DNA of 18,016 nucleotides from NCBI GenBank assembly GCA_029259675.1, contig JAJDES010000492.1, positions 1-18,016 of the forward strand, read 5' to 3'. Position 1 is the first letter of the stretch; the number at the start of each line of letters is the position of its first letter. Below the pieces are notes generated by a model. It saw only the letters and a list, made by a program, of their open reading frames with translations, did no database searches and was not told the origin of the DNA. Positions 8,301 through 15,890 of this stretch are shown in pieces. The position numbers were made by a program, and so were the translations under genes. The DNA is from Planctomycetota bacterium. GTDB lineage: Bacteria > Planctomycetota > UBA1135 > GCA-002686595.

Positions 8301-9219
8301 CGAGCTCAAGCGGGAGCTGGATAAGATCGGCTCCGTCAATCTTGAAGCCGTTGAGGAGTTGGAAGAAGTTACCGAGCGCCTGACCTTCCTGGAGGAGCAA
8401 CGCGCGGACGTCATGCGAGCGCGCGCGGCCTTGCTGGGAACCCTGCGCACCATCAACGAACAAAGTGAGCGCCTGTTCTTGGAGGCGTTCAACGACGTGC
8501 GCGAGAACTTCCGCGCCATCTTCCGGCAGCTCTTCGGAGGTGGCCGTGCGGATGTAGTCTTAGAAGCGGATGTGCCCCTGTTGGAGGCGGGCATCGAAAT
8601 TACAGCTCGCCCCCCCGGACGCGAAATGTTGCCCCTTGGACTCCTGTCCGGTGGTCAGCGCACGATGACGGCCCTGGCTTTGCTCTTCGCCGTATTCCAG
8701 TCGAGACCGAGCCCGTTCTGCGTGCTCGACGAAGTGGATGCAGCCTTGGATGATGCCAACATCGGGCGTTTCCTCGTGCTCTTGGACGGATTTCTCTCCA
8801 GCACTCAATTCGTCGTGGTCACCCACAACAAGGGCACCATGTCAGCCTGCGATGTGCTGTACGGAGTGACCATGGAAACCAAGGGGGTTTCACGGCACGT
8901 CGCCGTTGAACTCTCCGATGTGGACGAGTTCGTGCCCGATGCGACGGGCGATGCGGTTGCCGCACTAGATGCGCGCGACGAAGTTGTCGCCGATGCCGAA
9001 GCGGCCGGCAGTGATGCTGACGCGCTTGGGGAAAGTACCGAGGGCGACGAACCCGTTGTGGAATTGATCCCTCACTCGGCAGCGAGTGATGGGGCGGCCG
9101 AGCCTTCCGGCGGCGCCGCTTCCGATTCGGAATCGGGCACCAATGTCGCCCGCGCCGAAGCTGTGGAAGAAGATGGCGCGGAACCCGCGATCGAGGCGGA
9201 AAAAGCCACGGCTGAGTAG
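5374..9219 (+). CDS. smc: Chromosome segregation ATPase SMC
   Basis: SMC dimers with ScpA and ScpB form the bacterial condensin that organises and segregates the chromosome. The 1281-aa protein has the full SMC layout: N-terminal head with Walker A GPNGCGKS (31-38), long coiled coil, hinge (about 505-670, ending in the VDVGGVRGG loop), second coiled coil, and C-terminal head with ABC signature LSGGQ (1091-1095) and Walker B CVLDEVDAALDD (D1119, E1120). The ATG at 5374 gives the typical MRLKRLDLFGFKSFAD start, 15 bp after the previous stop, so cotranscription is likely. It is about 100 residues longer than usual. From about 1178 to the end lies an Asp/Glu/Ala/Ser-rich, probably disordered tail after the ATPase head. 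The coiled-coil codons are rich in Glu/Arg/Ala/Leu, which explains many long spurious frames on both strands. Confidence 0.97.
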   Translation: MRLKRLDLFGFKSFADRTVMDFDRPLTGIVGPNGCGKSNVVDAMRWVLGEQRPTSMRGAEMTDVIFKGSTSRPGLAVAEVTLVLDNREGAIPERGAEVSITRRLYKSGEGEYQIDGERMRLKDVRNMLFDTGLGSRGYAVLEQGRIDAVLSANPIERRAIFEEAAGISRYRQRRHEAQNKLKRVERDVERLDDVIRELTSRSRSLKIQAGKAERFLSARDTWREKAEAYARNRAFELSQQREEGKLEIEQFESQAEELRGLRQVGEGETEEREREQAVLQEEVERLSGRSGELAGDLRALDERRTQLSARIDSWRRMAREEHERGEELDGKLQVRLAEQEELVEREAALAEQAEEAQHSLQEKAAALHAIQGDARRSRAEAEEQSEKVLAILNRKTAAQNASTHFEQTLAPLAERGERAAERAHDARTALDEASAEESETQRVVQAAEHARAVLEQRKSGLDDQLANVTATVKEAAERQQEAELERTGLASRIESLLDWEAEREGMEGGARALLELNTPELGGLLADHLRTSTDNARALDAVLGEFAQALVVQTPDVAVQMVNWLAAQSSGQVRLVLPQGLGRAAIAVDRDPGSVEGVIAILRERVEVTPGFEGLANLLLKDVWIVRDLQRGLELVAALPGLRCVTLDGDLVDVGGVRGGHREVAHGAIGRRASAAELSKRVAELEEIIARAKYEFEQGSIRLRDLRQESALVADELEQGRQTLAAARGAEESARARLRDMRETLLHYERDVQTIAAESEQLQRELTQAREQLAAAEIDFERENAELVQRVERQRELDRRHEEFARLENAARLESTRTLEQLTSLRQRLEDLCRVVEEARADRARVQTLSAEHQQNADTGEEQFEDIDRERGEKLTERGELEEKLMALREREIEARKQIEEFRNRADAVTHKLEDLNATLSDSQLKQQRFELEREELLRRASEELSLSEFDLLDGFEPDQALAEEGVLKALGEEARELKRELDKIGSVNLEAVEELEEVTERLTFLEEQRADVMRARAALLGTLRTINEQSERLFLEAFNDVRENFRAIFRQLFGGGRADVVLEADVPLLEAGIEITARPPGREMLPLGLLSGGQRTMTALALLFAVFQSRPSPFCVLDEVDAALDDANIGRFLVLLDGFLSSTQFVVVTHNKGTMSACDVLYGVTMETKGVSRHVAVELSDVDEFVPDATGDAVAALDARDEVVADAEAAGSDADALGESTEGDEPVVELIPHSAASDGAAEPSGGAASDSESGTNVARAEAVEEDGAEPAIEAEKATAE

Positions 9220-9638
9220 GCGTTCATTTCCGCGCTCAAGATTGATTTTGTTGGGAGGCGACTGCGCTGGCCCCAGGCGCATTCGAACTTTCGCAGATGT
9301 CGTTGATGACAGCGCCGCTGGGCCCGCTGGAGCGTCCGACCATCGGCCTCTCGCCCCTGCGGCACGACTCGTTTAGGTCGGAATCCGGTGGTGTGCAGGC
9401 TGTTTTCGGCCCCGGCCGGCGCCGGGACGATGTTGAATGCGATCGGAATCAACTCGGGAAGCCGTCGCGTCCGATAGCAGTCCCGAGTCGGGCTCTGGAG
9501 TTCTTGCCCGGTCCAGGGGCCGAACTGGGCATTTCTGCAAGTTCGCCGGCATCTGGGCAAGAGCCAGGCCGGCTCAGATTGATATCCTGGAACCGCCCGA
9601 ATCACTGCTTTTCCTTAGCGCGCTCGCGACTCCCGCAC
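9220..9638 (+). other. 419-bp intergenic gap between smc and the M14-like pair
   Basis: No recognisable gene lies here. The frame of the next gene is open back to about 9297, but its translation has no domain and lies upstream of a clear signal peptide, so I treat it as non-coding. There is one GC-only inverted repeat, CCCGGC/GCCGGG at 9411-9426 with a 4-base loop and no T-tract. I see no convincing promoter. A TTCGAA stretch near 9280 is not part of a tRNA arm. The promoter of the following operon is probably here. Confidence 0.5.
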
Positions 9639-11498
9639 ATGCAATTAAAAGGACATCCGTTCAGGTCAAAGGCCATTCTGAATGCGTCCTGGATTCTGCT
9701 TGGAGGCTTGGCTAGCTCGCAAGTTTCCTTTGCTGCTCCCGCGCCGTTGCAAGCCGAATCAACGCAAGCGGATGAAACCGTAACTCAGGATCCGGTTGTC
9801 GAGGATGAATCCCAGCAAGAGCAGCAAGATTCCCAAGCGCCCGCGACCGAAGCAGTCTCTGAAGCGGAAGCCACGCAACTTGAGGAATCGGCAACTGGGG
9901 GGGATCAGCCGGTTGCACCACCCGCGAACTACAGCGACTTAAGTGAAGTAACCGCTCAATTGGCTTCTTGGCTGCAGCGAGCGCCCGATTCCTCGCAAGC
10001 TGTTGTGTTGGCTCCGTCGCGCGGAGGATTGGTCGCATCGGGCGTGTTGCTGGGGGCGCCCGGTCCGCGGCCGTTGGAAGAACGCACGACGATTGCGATC
10101 ATCGGTGCCTTGGACGGCATTTCCCTGTCCGGAGCGGAAGCCTCGCTCTGGATCGGCGAACAACTCTTGCAACGCTTGGACGAATTGTCACCGGACGTGG
10201 CCTTCGCCATTTTGCCCTGGGGCGCTCCCGACGGGTTGGCTGCACGCTTGTCGGGCTTTTGCATTGAAGGCCGCAACGCTCTCTCCACGGATGATGATGG
10301 CGACGGCCTAATGGATGAGGATGGTCCCGACGATGTTGATGGTGACGGCATGTTGATGCAGATGCTCGTGCCGGACCCCGAGGGACCGTGGGTGCGCGGA
10401 AGAGACAAGCGCTTCCTGATGCCGGCCGGTGAAGGCGATTACCCACGCTACAGGTTGCTGCGCGAGGGTAGCGATAACGATGGGGACGGACTGCTGAATG
10501 AGGACGGCGTTGGCGGCGTCGTGCTCGATAGGCACTTTCCGGTCAATTGGCGAGGTCGAGATCGAGTCTCGGGTGCGGGAGCATGGCCGCTCGCGGAAGC
10601 GCGTGCGCGAGCAATCGCCGATCGGTTGTTGAGCATGCGCACGGCCATCGTCGTGGTGTTGCAAGGTAACCACGGCTTGATGGCACAGCCCGGCGGGGTT
10701 CCAGGCGGATTGCCGCAATTGGGCCCTGCGGAGTTGGCTTCCTACTCCAGCCTGCGGCGACTCTTTGTCAGTAGCACCGGGCGCGAACAAGCATTGGACA
10801 TGAGCCTGTCCGATGTCACGGGCGGTCAACGCGCAGGTACCTTGGTCGATTGGGCGCATTCGTCCGTCGGGGCCCTGGCCATTGAGGTCTCTCCCTGGGG
10901 GCCCGATTTGACGCGCAGGGATTCCAATGCTTTGGATGCGGGCTTCCGCACTCCGCAGCTCACGGCAAGCATGCCTCCGCATTGGGGCGACCAGCGCTGG
11001 ATCCATTGGCTCGATGATGTGCATGGCGGGCGCGGCTTCGTGGATTGGTACCCCGTTCAATTGGACAATGGAGTCACGACTTTGGTCGGAGGCTGGGAGC
11101 CCCAAACCTGTCTGAATCCGCCCCCGGCGGAATTGAGCCTGGCGCTCCAGGGGCTGCCGGACTTTGCAGTTGAGCTTGCCGCCGCACTTCCGCGTTTGGA
11201 ACTCATCCTGGTGGAGCAACGCCGCGACGGCGAACTGTGCTCCTTCAGCGTGGAACTGATCAACCCCGGCCTATTGCCCACGGGCTTCTCCAAGTCAGCA
11301 GAAGTGGAACTCGAGTTGGAATTGCCTCCGGGCGCGAAGCTCCTAGTTGGATCCATGAAGGTCCGCATCGGGCAAATCCCGGGCGGCGCGACCAGCGAAC
11401 GATCTACTTGGGTCGTGACCCTGCCGCGTGCTGAACCCGCGATTTTGCGAGCGAAAGGCGCGTGGATCGCACCTGTGGAATTGGAGGTGCGACCGTGA
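9639..11498 (+). CDS. Secreted M14-family (zinc carboxypeptidase)-like protein, zinc ligands replaced
   Basis: From ATG 9639 (619 aa) the N-terminus is a signal peptide (basic MQLKGHPFRSK, hydrophobic core, cleavage near SFAAPA), followed by an acidic linker to about residue 95. The M14 fold is recognisable from its landmarks. IIGALDGIS (154-162) sits at the HxxE position, APDG (196-199) stands for NPDG, LDRHFPVNW (296-304) for LNRNFP..W, PLAEARARAIADRL for the SEpEt helix, and AIEVSPWG for the catalytic-Glu strand. The zinc ligands look lost: the HxxE site reads D159..S162 and the second His position reads Gln (VLQGNHGLMAQP). Arg298 and the final Glu remain. Two Asp/Gly calcium-loop-like inserts occur (218-237 and 279-290). 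The C-terminus looks like a beta-sandwich. It probably acts outside the cytoplasm as a binding protein rather than a peptidase. An alternative start (TTG/ATG near 9297) would bury the signal peptide. Confidence 0.7.
   Translation: MQLKGHPFRSKAILNASWILLGGLASSQVSFAAPAPLQAESTQADETVTQDPVVEDESQQEQQDSQAPATEAVSEAEATQLEESATGGDQPVAPPANYSDLSEVTAQLASWLQRAPDSSQAVVLAPSRGGLVASGVLLGAPGPRPLEERTTIAIIGALDGISLSGAEASLWIGEQLLQRLDELSPDVAFAILPWGAPDGLAARLSGFCIEGRNALSTDDDGDGLMDEDGPDDVDGDGMLMQMLVPDPEGPWVRGRDKRFLMPAGEGDYPRYRLLREGSDNDGDGLLNEDGVGGVVLDRHFPVNWRGRDRVSGAGAWPLAEARARAIADRLLSMRTAIVVVLQGNHGLMAQPGGVPGGLPQLGPAELASYSSLRRLFVSSTGREQALDMSLSDVTGGQRAGTLVDWAHSSVGALAIEVSPWGPDLTRRDSNALDAGFRTPQLTASMPPHWGDQRWIHWLDDVHGGRGFVDWYPVQLDNGVTTLVGGWEPQTCLNPPPAELSLALQGLPDFAVELAAALPRLELILVEQRRDGELCSFSVELINPGLLPTGFSKSAEVELELELPPGAKLLVGSMKVRIGQIPGGATSERSTWVVTLPRAEPAILRAKGAWIAPVELEVRP
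11483..11487 (+). promoter_or_regulatory. Shine-Dalgarno GGAGG that sets the start of the second M14-like gene
   Basis: GGAGG lies 7 bases before GTG 11495, and that GTG overlaps the upstream stop as GTGA. This is the clearest ribosome-binding site in the window. It favours GTG 11495 over the upstream GTG at 11462 and indicates translational coupling of the two genes. Confidence 0.75.
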
Positions 11499-12862
11499 TT
11501 GTTGCGCTAATTCGTTCGGTCTTGGGGGCGGCTGTTTGTGTGTTTGTGCTATTTGCATCAGCGGCGCATGCGCAGGACGAGACCCAACGTGAAGCGACAG
11601 AATCAACTGGGGCGACGGGGCAGGAGGAGGAGGCTGAAGAGCCCGCCAAGGAGCTCGAGCTTCCCTTGGCCGGTTTGCAAATACCCAAAGAGCTTCCGGA
11701 GGACCCCAACGGACTCTCCATGGAAGTTGCTGAACTGGTGGCCTTGCATCCGGGTTTGCTGCGCGCAGCGGTCATTGGCGAGAGCGCCGGAGGTCGCCCG
11801 CTGTGGGTCATCGTGGCCGCCGCGCCCGGTTTCTTAGACCCCAATGAGCGGCCCGCGCTGATGTTGGCCCATTGGGCCGAGAGCCCCGCTTCGAACGCAT
11901 CGAATCCCGTGCTCGGCTGTTTGCGGCAAATGCTCGCGTCGAATGAGTTCGATTTGGAGTCGTTGCTGAGTGAGCGCACGCTACTGTTGGCACCACAGTT
12001 GAATCCCGATCGCGTCGCGGGCGACGAGACCCATGGCGGCAAGCTCCAATTCAATCAGAGTTTTCCCGCGCGCTGGCAACCGGAATCCATTCGGCCCGGA
12101 TCCGGGCCCTATCCATTATCCAGCCCCGAAAGCTTGGCTGTTGTGGAATTCCTTGACCTCAACCCAATGCTGTCGGCGGTAGCGGTGTTGAGCAGTCCGA
12201 GCGAGTTGTCGTCTTCTAAAGCAAAGCCGGCACTGCCCAAAGAGTTCATGCTCTCCAGTGCGGATGCAAAGGCCGGCCGCGCTCTGTTGGATCTGTGGAG
12301 CGACGATGCCGGCAGCCTTGCAGCTGGTTGGCCGAATTTGGCTTCACCTGGAAGCTTGATCGATTGGTGTGTGCTCGAGTTGGGCCTCGTTTGCGTTTCC
12401 GTCGAGATCGAGCCCCAACGAACGAAGACTGAAATCGCCGCGCAAGCGACGCCCTGGCTCCAAAGCGCGCGTTGGAGTGCGCGGCTGTTGCAAGCCTTGC
12501 CGCGCATCCGCGTGATGAAGAACAATGTAGTGCGTTTGGGTGAAGATCTCTGGCAATTGGACCTGAGCATTTGGAATCCGGGCCCGCTGGGAGTCGCTCG
12601 CACCGGAGCGCGGGGTCTTACGGCGAGCATTTCCCAAGTGGATCTGCTTTATGCCGCCGGGGGCCTGGAGCCCTCGGTCGAATATGCATTGCATCATCAA
12701 CTGAATGGGGACGTGCGCATTGGCGCGCTGCCCGCGGGCGTACGCAGGAATCTCCGTCTAGTCGTGCGCGGAGCTGAAGCGGAGCAAGCAAGGATCGAAT
12801 TGCGCGCACCCCGCGCAGCGACCTTCGGCTTTGAAATTACTCTGATCGAAAGCGGATCCTAA
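11495..12862 (+). CDS. Secreted M14-family-like protein, partner of the upstream paralogue
   Basis: From GTG 11495 the 455-aa product begins with a clean signal peptide (IVALIRSVLGAAVCVFVLFASAAHA, cleavage before QDE), then a Glu-rich linker. M14 landmarks are GESAGGRPLWVIV (the usual entry strand), HWAE (126-129, a match to HxxE), LNPDRV (NPD 170-172), FNQSFPARW (186-194, for LNRNFP..W), GPYPLSSPESLAVVEFL, and SVEIEP for the catalytic-Glu strand. The Arg of the NRN motif is Gln (188), and no His is seen where the third zinc ligand should lie (AVAVLSSPSEL). A beta-rich C-terminal domain follows, as in the upstream gene. It is therefore M14-like but probably impaired, with different residues lost from those in its neighbour. 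The 4-base overlap with that neighbour suggests the two proteins are made in fixed ratio and may act together. The substrate is unknown. Confidence 0.7.
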   Translation: MIVALIRSVLGAAVCVFVLFASAAHAQDETQREATESTGATGQEEEAEEPAKELELPLAGLQIPKELPEDPNGLSMEVAELVALHPGLLRAAVIGESAGGRPLWVIVAAAPGFLDPNERPALMLAHWAESPASNASNPVLGCLRQMLASNEFDLESLLSERTLLLAPQLNPDRVAGDETHGGKLQFNQSFPARWQPESIRPGSGPYPLSSPESLAVVEFLDLNPMLSAVAVLSSPSELSSSKAKPALPKEFMLSSADAKAGRALLDLWSDDAGSLAAGWPNLASPGSLIDWCVLELGLVCVSVEIEPQRTKTEIAAQATPWLQSARWSARLLQALPRIRVMKNNVVRLGEDLWQLDLSIWNPGPLGVARTGARGLTASISQVDLLYAAGGLEPSVEYALHHQLNGDVRIGALPAGVRRNLRLVVRGAEAEQARIELRAPRAATFGFEITLIESGS

Positions 12863-12894
12863 GTCCGCAAAGGAGTGGGGGGCAATCGGCCCCC
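12852..12894 (+). terminator. Pair of GC hairpins at the end of the M14-like operon, possible terminator
   Basis: GCGGA/TCCGC (12852-12868, 7-base loop) spans the stop codon. It is followed by GGGGGC/GCCCCC (12878-12894, 5-base loop). There is no T-tract, so this is not a classical intrinsic terminator, but position and stem strength fit an end-of-operon structure. Confidence 0.3.
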
Positions 12895-13019
12895 GCTTAG
12901 AGATCCGAGCTTCTGCCAAGGCGCGCCGCTTGGATTTACTTGTGCGCCGGTGATTGGGTTTCAGTCTAGGGATTCGGGGTGCTGTATCATTGCGGTAGCG
13001 ATTAGCAGCTTTGTGGCCC

Positions 13020-14216
13020 ATGCCGACTCCATCATCACGATCCGTTCGAAACATTTCGCTCCTGGTCAGCGCTGCCTTGATCGTCCTGATCGGATGGGGC
13101 CTATGGCGAGAATCACCGCCGCCCGCGTTTATCGAGGTGGTGGATCAAAGCTCGGAGTTCGAGGGCGTTCTGATCCAACGTCAAGTAGAGGCCGGTGGAG
13201 TGCCCGGGGGAGCGGAACCGAAGGTCTGGCCGCGCCCTCTGCAGCGTGAGGCCCTCGACGTGCAAGCTGCGCAACTTTTTTATCCCGGGCTGCGCAACAA
13301 TCACGTTTTTGATCCATTTTCCTACGTTAGGCGAGAGGCCAACCTAAATGCCGAAGTGCCTTTTCCGGAAAGCGAAGATGGGGTTTGGCGCCTGGTTACG
13401 AACAGCGCCGGGTTGCGTGAAGATCAAGATATTCTCGGGTATCAACCTGACGTGCGCATTTTGGTTACGGGCGATTCACACACGGAAGGTGTTTGCGCGA
13501 ATTCGAACTCGTTCCCCAATGTTTTGGAAGCCATGCTCGCCCGTGAACAATCCCCGGCGACTGTAGAGGTTTTGAACGCCGGAATGGGCTCGTTCAATTT
13601 CTACAATTACTTGGGAGTGCTTGAACGCTTTCGGCACCTAAAACCCGATGTGTTTGTGGTGGCCGTCTATGGCGGCAATGACTTCTACAAGAATTTGAGT
13701 TTGTTACGCTTTTTTGAGCGAATGCCTCCGCCGCAAGCGCTGACTTACGATTTCAAGCTTGCGGCAGCCAGCACGAAGAAGGCGCCGGGGGTCATCCCAC
13801 AGGAGTTGGGGCAAGTCGTCTATTTCATCGATAATCCGCAAGATGTGGAGCTTGCGATTGATATCGCGTGTTCGATTACCTCTGAGATAAAGCGCTTAAG
13901 TGCCGAAGTTGGAGCGGAACTGGTTGTGGTCTATCTTCCGCCGCCACTAGCCGGCCAGCCCAATTTTTACGGAGAGGGAATGAATCCCGTGTTGGTGGAC
14001 CTTGGCCTAAAAGGGCAACCGGTAAGTGTCAGCGATGAAATCGCAGATCGGTGGTTGGAATTTCTCAAGCGCAACGAAATTGAGCACCTTGACCTGCGAC
14101 CCCACTTCGGCGCCGAAGAGCAGCCCTTGTATTGGTACACAGATCACCACCTAAATGTTGCCGGTCAGCGCAAGATCGCCGAACTCCTGAAGCCGATTGT
14201 GGAGAGCTTGCTGTGA
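13020..14216 (+). CDS. Membrane-anchored SGNH/GDSL-type hydrolase, copy 1
   Basis: SGNH hydrolases are Ser-His-Asp esterases that often act on acyl groups of lipids, glycans or cell-wall polymers. The 398-aa product has one N-terminal membrane segment (NISLLVSAALIVLIGWGLW), so the catalytic domain is probably outside the cytoplasm. Block I is GDSHTEG (151-157, nucleophile S153). Block II Gly is in NAGMGSFNFYNY. Block III is GGND (218-221). Block V is TDHHLN (374-379), supplying Asp375 and the catalytic His. I chose ATG 13020 over TTG 13011 because it aligns exactly with the start of copy 2. The gene follows a 157-bp gap in which TATCAT (12985-12990) is a weak -10 candidate without a good -35. 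The natural substrate cannot be read from sequence; polysaccharide O-acyl groups would be plausible. Confidence 0.85.
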   Translation: MPTPSSRSVRNISLLVSAALIVLIGWGLWRESPPPAFIEVVDQSSEFEGVLIQRQVEAGGVPGGAEPKVWPRPLQREALDVQAAQLFYPGLRNNHVFDPFSYVRREANLNAEVPFPESEDGVWRLVTNSAGLREDQDILGYQPDVRILVTGDSHTEGVCANSNSFPNVLEAMLAREQSPATVEVLNAGMGSFNFYNYLGVLERFRHLKPDVFVVAVYGGNDFYKNLSLLRFFERMPPPQALTYDFKLAAASTKKAPGVIPQELGQVVYFIDNPQDVELAIDIACSITSEIKRLSAEVGAELVVVYLPPPLAGQPNFYGEGMNPVLVDLGLKGQPVSVSDEIADRWLEFLKRNEIEHLDLRPHFGAEEQPLYWYTDHHLNVAGQRKIAELLKPIVESLL

Positions 14217-14617
14217 TTACTGGGTCCCACGGCCCTTGCTGGATTCATAGCAAGTCGTTGCTTGGCGGGTTGCATGACAACGGAAGCGGGGCCAGGTGGC
14301 CCGCAAATGAGGGTCTTGCCCCGATCCGTTGAGAGAGCGATTCGGCTGATGAAATAGCCGGAGTGCAACCGAGCGCAGGACCCTTTGGCGCCTGCAGCCA
14401 TGTGAAGCAAGTCTCCAATGCTTGTCCGATCGGGAGCAGCAAGTCGGATTCAGATTGAGTCTTGCGAGCCGGAGTGCGCGCAATTGATTGTTCAAGGAGC
14501 CTGATGCAACATGTACCGATCTCATTGTAGCGTCGTTTTAGACTTGTTTCCGAGCGGTTGTTGCCACCCTTGCAATCGCCGTAATCCGCGCCTGCGATGC
14601 GGAGCTTCCGTCGCACC
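14217..14617 (+). other. 401-bp intergenic gap between the two SGNH genes
   Basis: No gene is recognisable on either strand, and I find no remnant of a third SGNH copy. A small hairpin, CGGCT/AGCCG (14343-14360, 8-base loop), is visible. There is no convincing promoter. The gap separates two paralogues, so copy 2 probably has its own promoter within it. Confidence 0.45.
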
Positions 14618-15814
14618 ATGTCCGCCTCCAAACTTCATTTTTTTCGTGCGCTCTCGGTTCTGATTTGCATCGGACTACTGCTCTTGATCGCATGGGGCTT
14701 GCTGAGCGAGAAACCATCTCGGCCTTCAGTCAATGTGATTGACAACAGCGAGGAGATGGCTGCGGTACTGGAACAGCGCGACCAAGGAGCGGATCATTCG
14801 CCGCTTGCGACGGCGCAAGGGACTTGGCCGCGAATGCTTGTGCGCGAACCGTTGGATGAGGAAACGGCGGCGCTGTTCTTTCCTGCACTGAAAACCCGCT
14901 GCGTCTTTGACCCCTTCGTCTACGTGAGGCATCCGGGGAATGTGGACCGCAAGCAGGTCTTCGCGGAGTATTCCGAAGGTGGTTGGCGCGTTCAAACCAA
15001 TACGGAGGGGCTGCGCGAGGACAATGAAATTCTCGATGTTCAGCCGGACGTCCGCATCGTCGTGGCCGGCGATTCACACACGGATGGGCTGTGCCCGAAC
15101 GCCATGTCCTTTCCGAATGTGCTTGAGCGATCACTTGCGCTGGAGCGCCCCGATGCCGTCGTTGAAGTGTTGAACACGGGCACGGGGGCGTACAACTTCT
15201 ACAATTACCTCGGTGTGTTGGAACGTTTCTCACACCTAAAGCCCGACCTTTGGGTTGTAGCTGCCTACGGGGGGAACGACTTCTACAAGAACCTCAGCCT
15301 GCTGCGCTACTTCGAGAAAATGCCTCCTCCGAACAAGCGCACATTCAAACTGCAGGGCTTGACGAAGAACGGTGGCGATCTGCGCGGTGCCATTCCCCAG
15401 GAATTAGGGCAAGTGGCCTACTTCTTGGACAATCCAGATGACGTTGAGCTCGCTATCGATGCGGCCTGCTCGATCAGCGTGGAGATGCAGCGTTTGGCGG
15501 ATGCCGGCGGATCCAAACTTCTATTCGTTTACTTGCCGCCGCCTTTTGCAACACAGCCCCAGTTCTACGGCGAGGAAATGGAGCGCGTTTTGGCCAGCAT
15601 GGGTCTCGAAGGCGCAGCGGTGGATGTCAGTGACCGGATTGCCGACGCGTGGTTGGACTTCCTGTCGCAAAGCAATATGGCCTGCATCGATCTAAGGCCC
15701 GCATTCCGGTCCATGGAAGATCCCCTGTACTGGTTCACAGACCACCACTTGAATATGGATGGGCAACGTTATCTTGCCGGTTCCATAGAGCCGCTAGTGA
15801 AGAGCTTGCTGTAG
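14618..15814 (+). CDS. Membrane-anchored SGNH/GDSL-type hydrolase, copy 2
   Basis: This is a paralogue of the preceding gene with exactly the same length (398 aa). Its motifs have the same numbering: GDSHTDG (151-157, S153), GGND (218-221) and TDHHLN (374-379). The N-terminal membrane segment (ALSVLICIGLLLLIAWGLL) is conserved too. In the core (VRI...MPPP) about three quarters of residues are identical by eye, for example YNYLGVLERF.HLKPD and YGGNDFYKNLSLLR. The least conserved parts are the linker after the membrane segment and the stretch near residue 240. I chose ATG 14618 over ATG 14597 because the two paralogues then align from residue 1 without gaps; GGAG at 14601-14604 is a somewhat distant ribosome site. 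The next gene is convergent, so this is the last gene of its transcript. Confidence 0.85.
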   Translation: MSASKLHFFRALSVLICIGLLLLIAWGLLSEKPSRPSVNVIDNSEEMAAVLEQRDQGADHSPLATAQGTWPRMLVREPLDEETAALFFPALKTRCVFDPFVYVRHPGNVDRKQVFAEYSEGGWRVQTNTEGLREDNEILDVQPDVRIVVAGDSHTDGLCPNAMSFPNVLERSLALERPDAVVEVLNTGTGAYNFYNYLGVLERFSHLKPDLWVVAAYGGNDFYKNLSLLRYFEKMPPPNKRTFKLQGLTKNGGDLRGAIPQELGQVAYFLDNPDDVELAIDAACSISVEMQRLADAGGSKLLFVYLPPPFATQPQFYGEEMERVLASMGLEGAAVDVSDRIADAWLDFLSQSNMACIDLRPAFRSMEDPLYWFTDHHLNMDGQRYLAGSIEPLVKSLL

Positions 15815-15890
15815 GCGCGATTGAAAGCGGGTCGGATTCGGGGCTCCCATTCGAAGCAAGCGCCATCCGCGCCAAAAAAAATGCGAGTCT

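Noticed and set aside
9265..9300. Possible tRNA T-arm around GCATTCGAACTTTCG
   Set aside because: The bases around the TTCGAA loop do not pair, and no acceptor or anticodon stem can be built.
9297..9638. N-terminal extension of the first M14-like protein
   Set aside because: It has no domain and would place a clear signal peptide at residue 115.
14245..14631. Minus-strand 128-aa open frame in the gap between the SGNH genes
   Set aside because: No domain, signal or ribosome site; it overlaps the start of the second SGNH gene.
15815..15890. GGCGCG...CGCGCC plus an A-tract as a terminator between the convergent genes
   Set aside because: The arms are more than 40 bases apart, and neither strand gives a stable stem directly before a T-tract.
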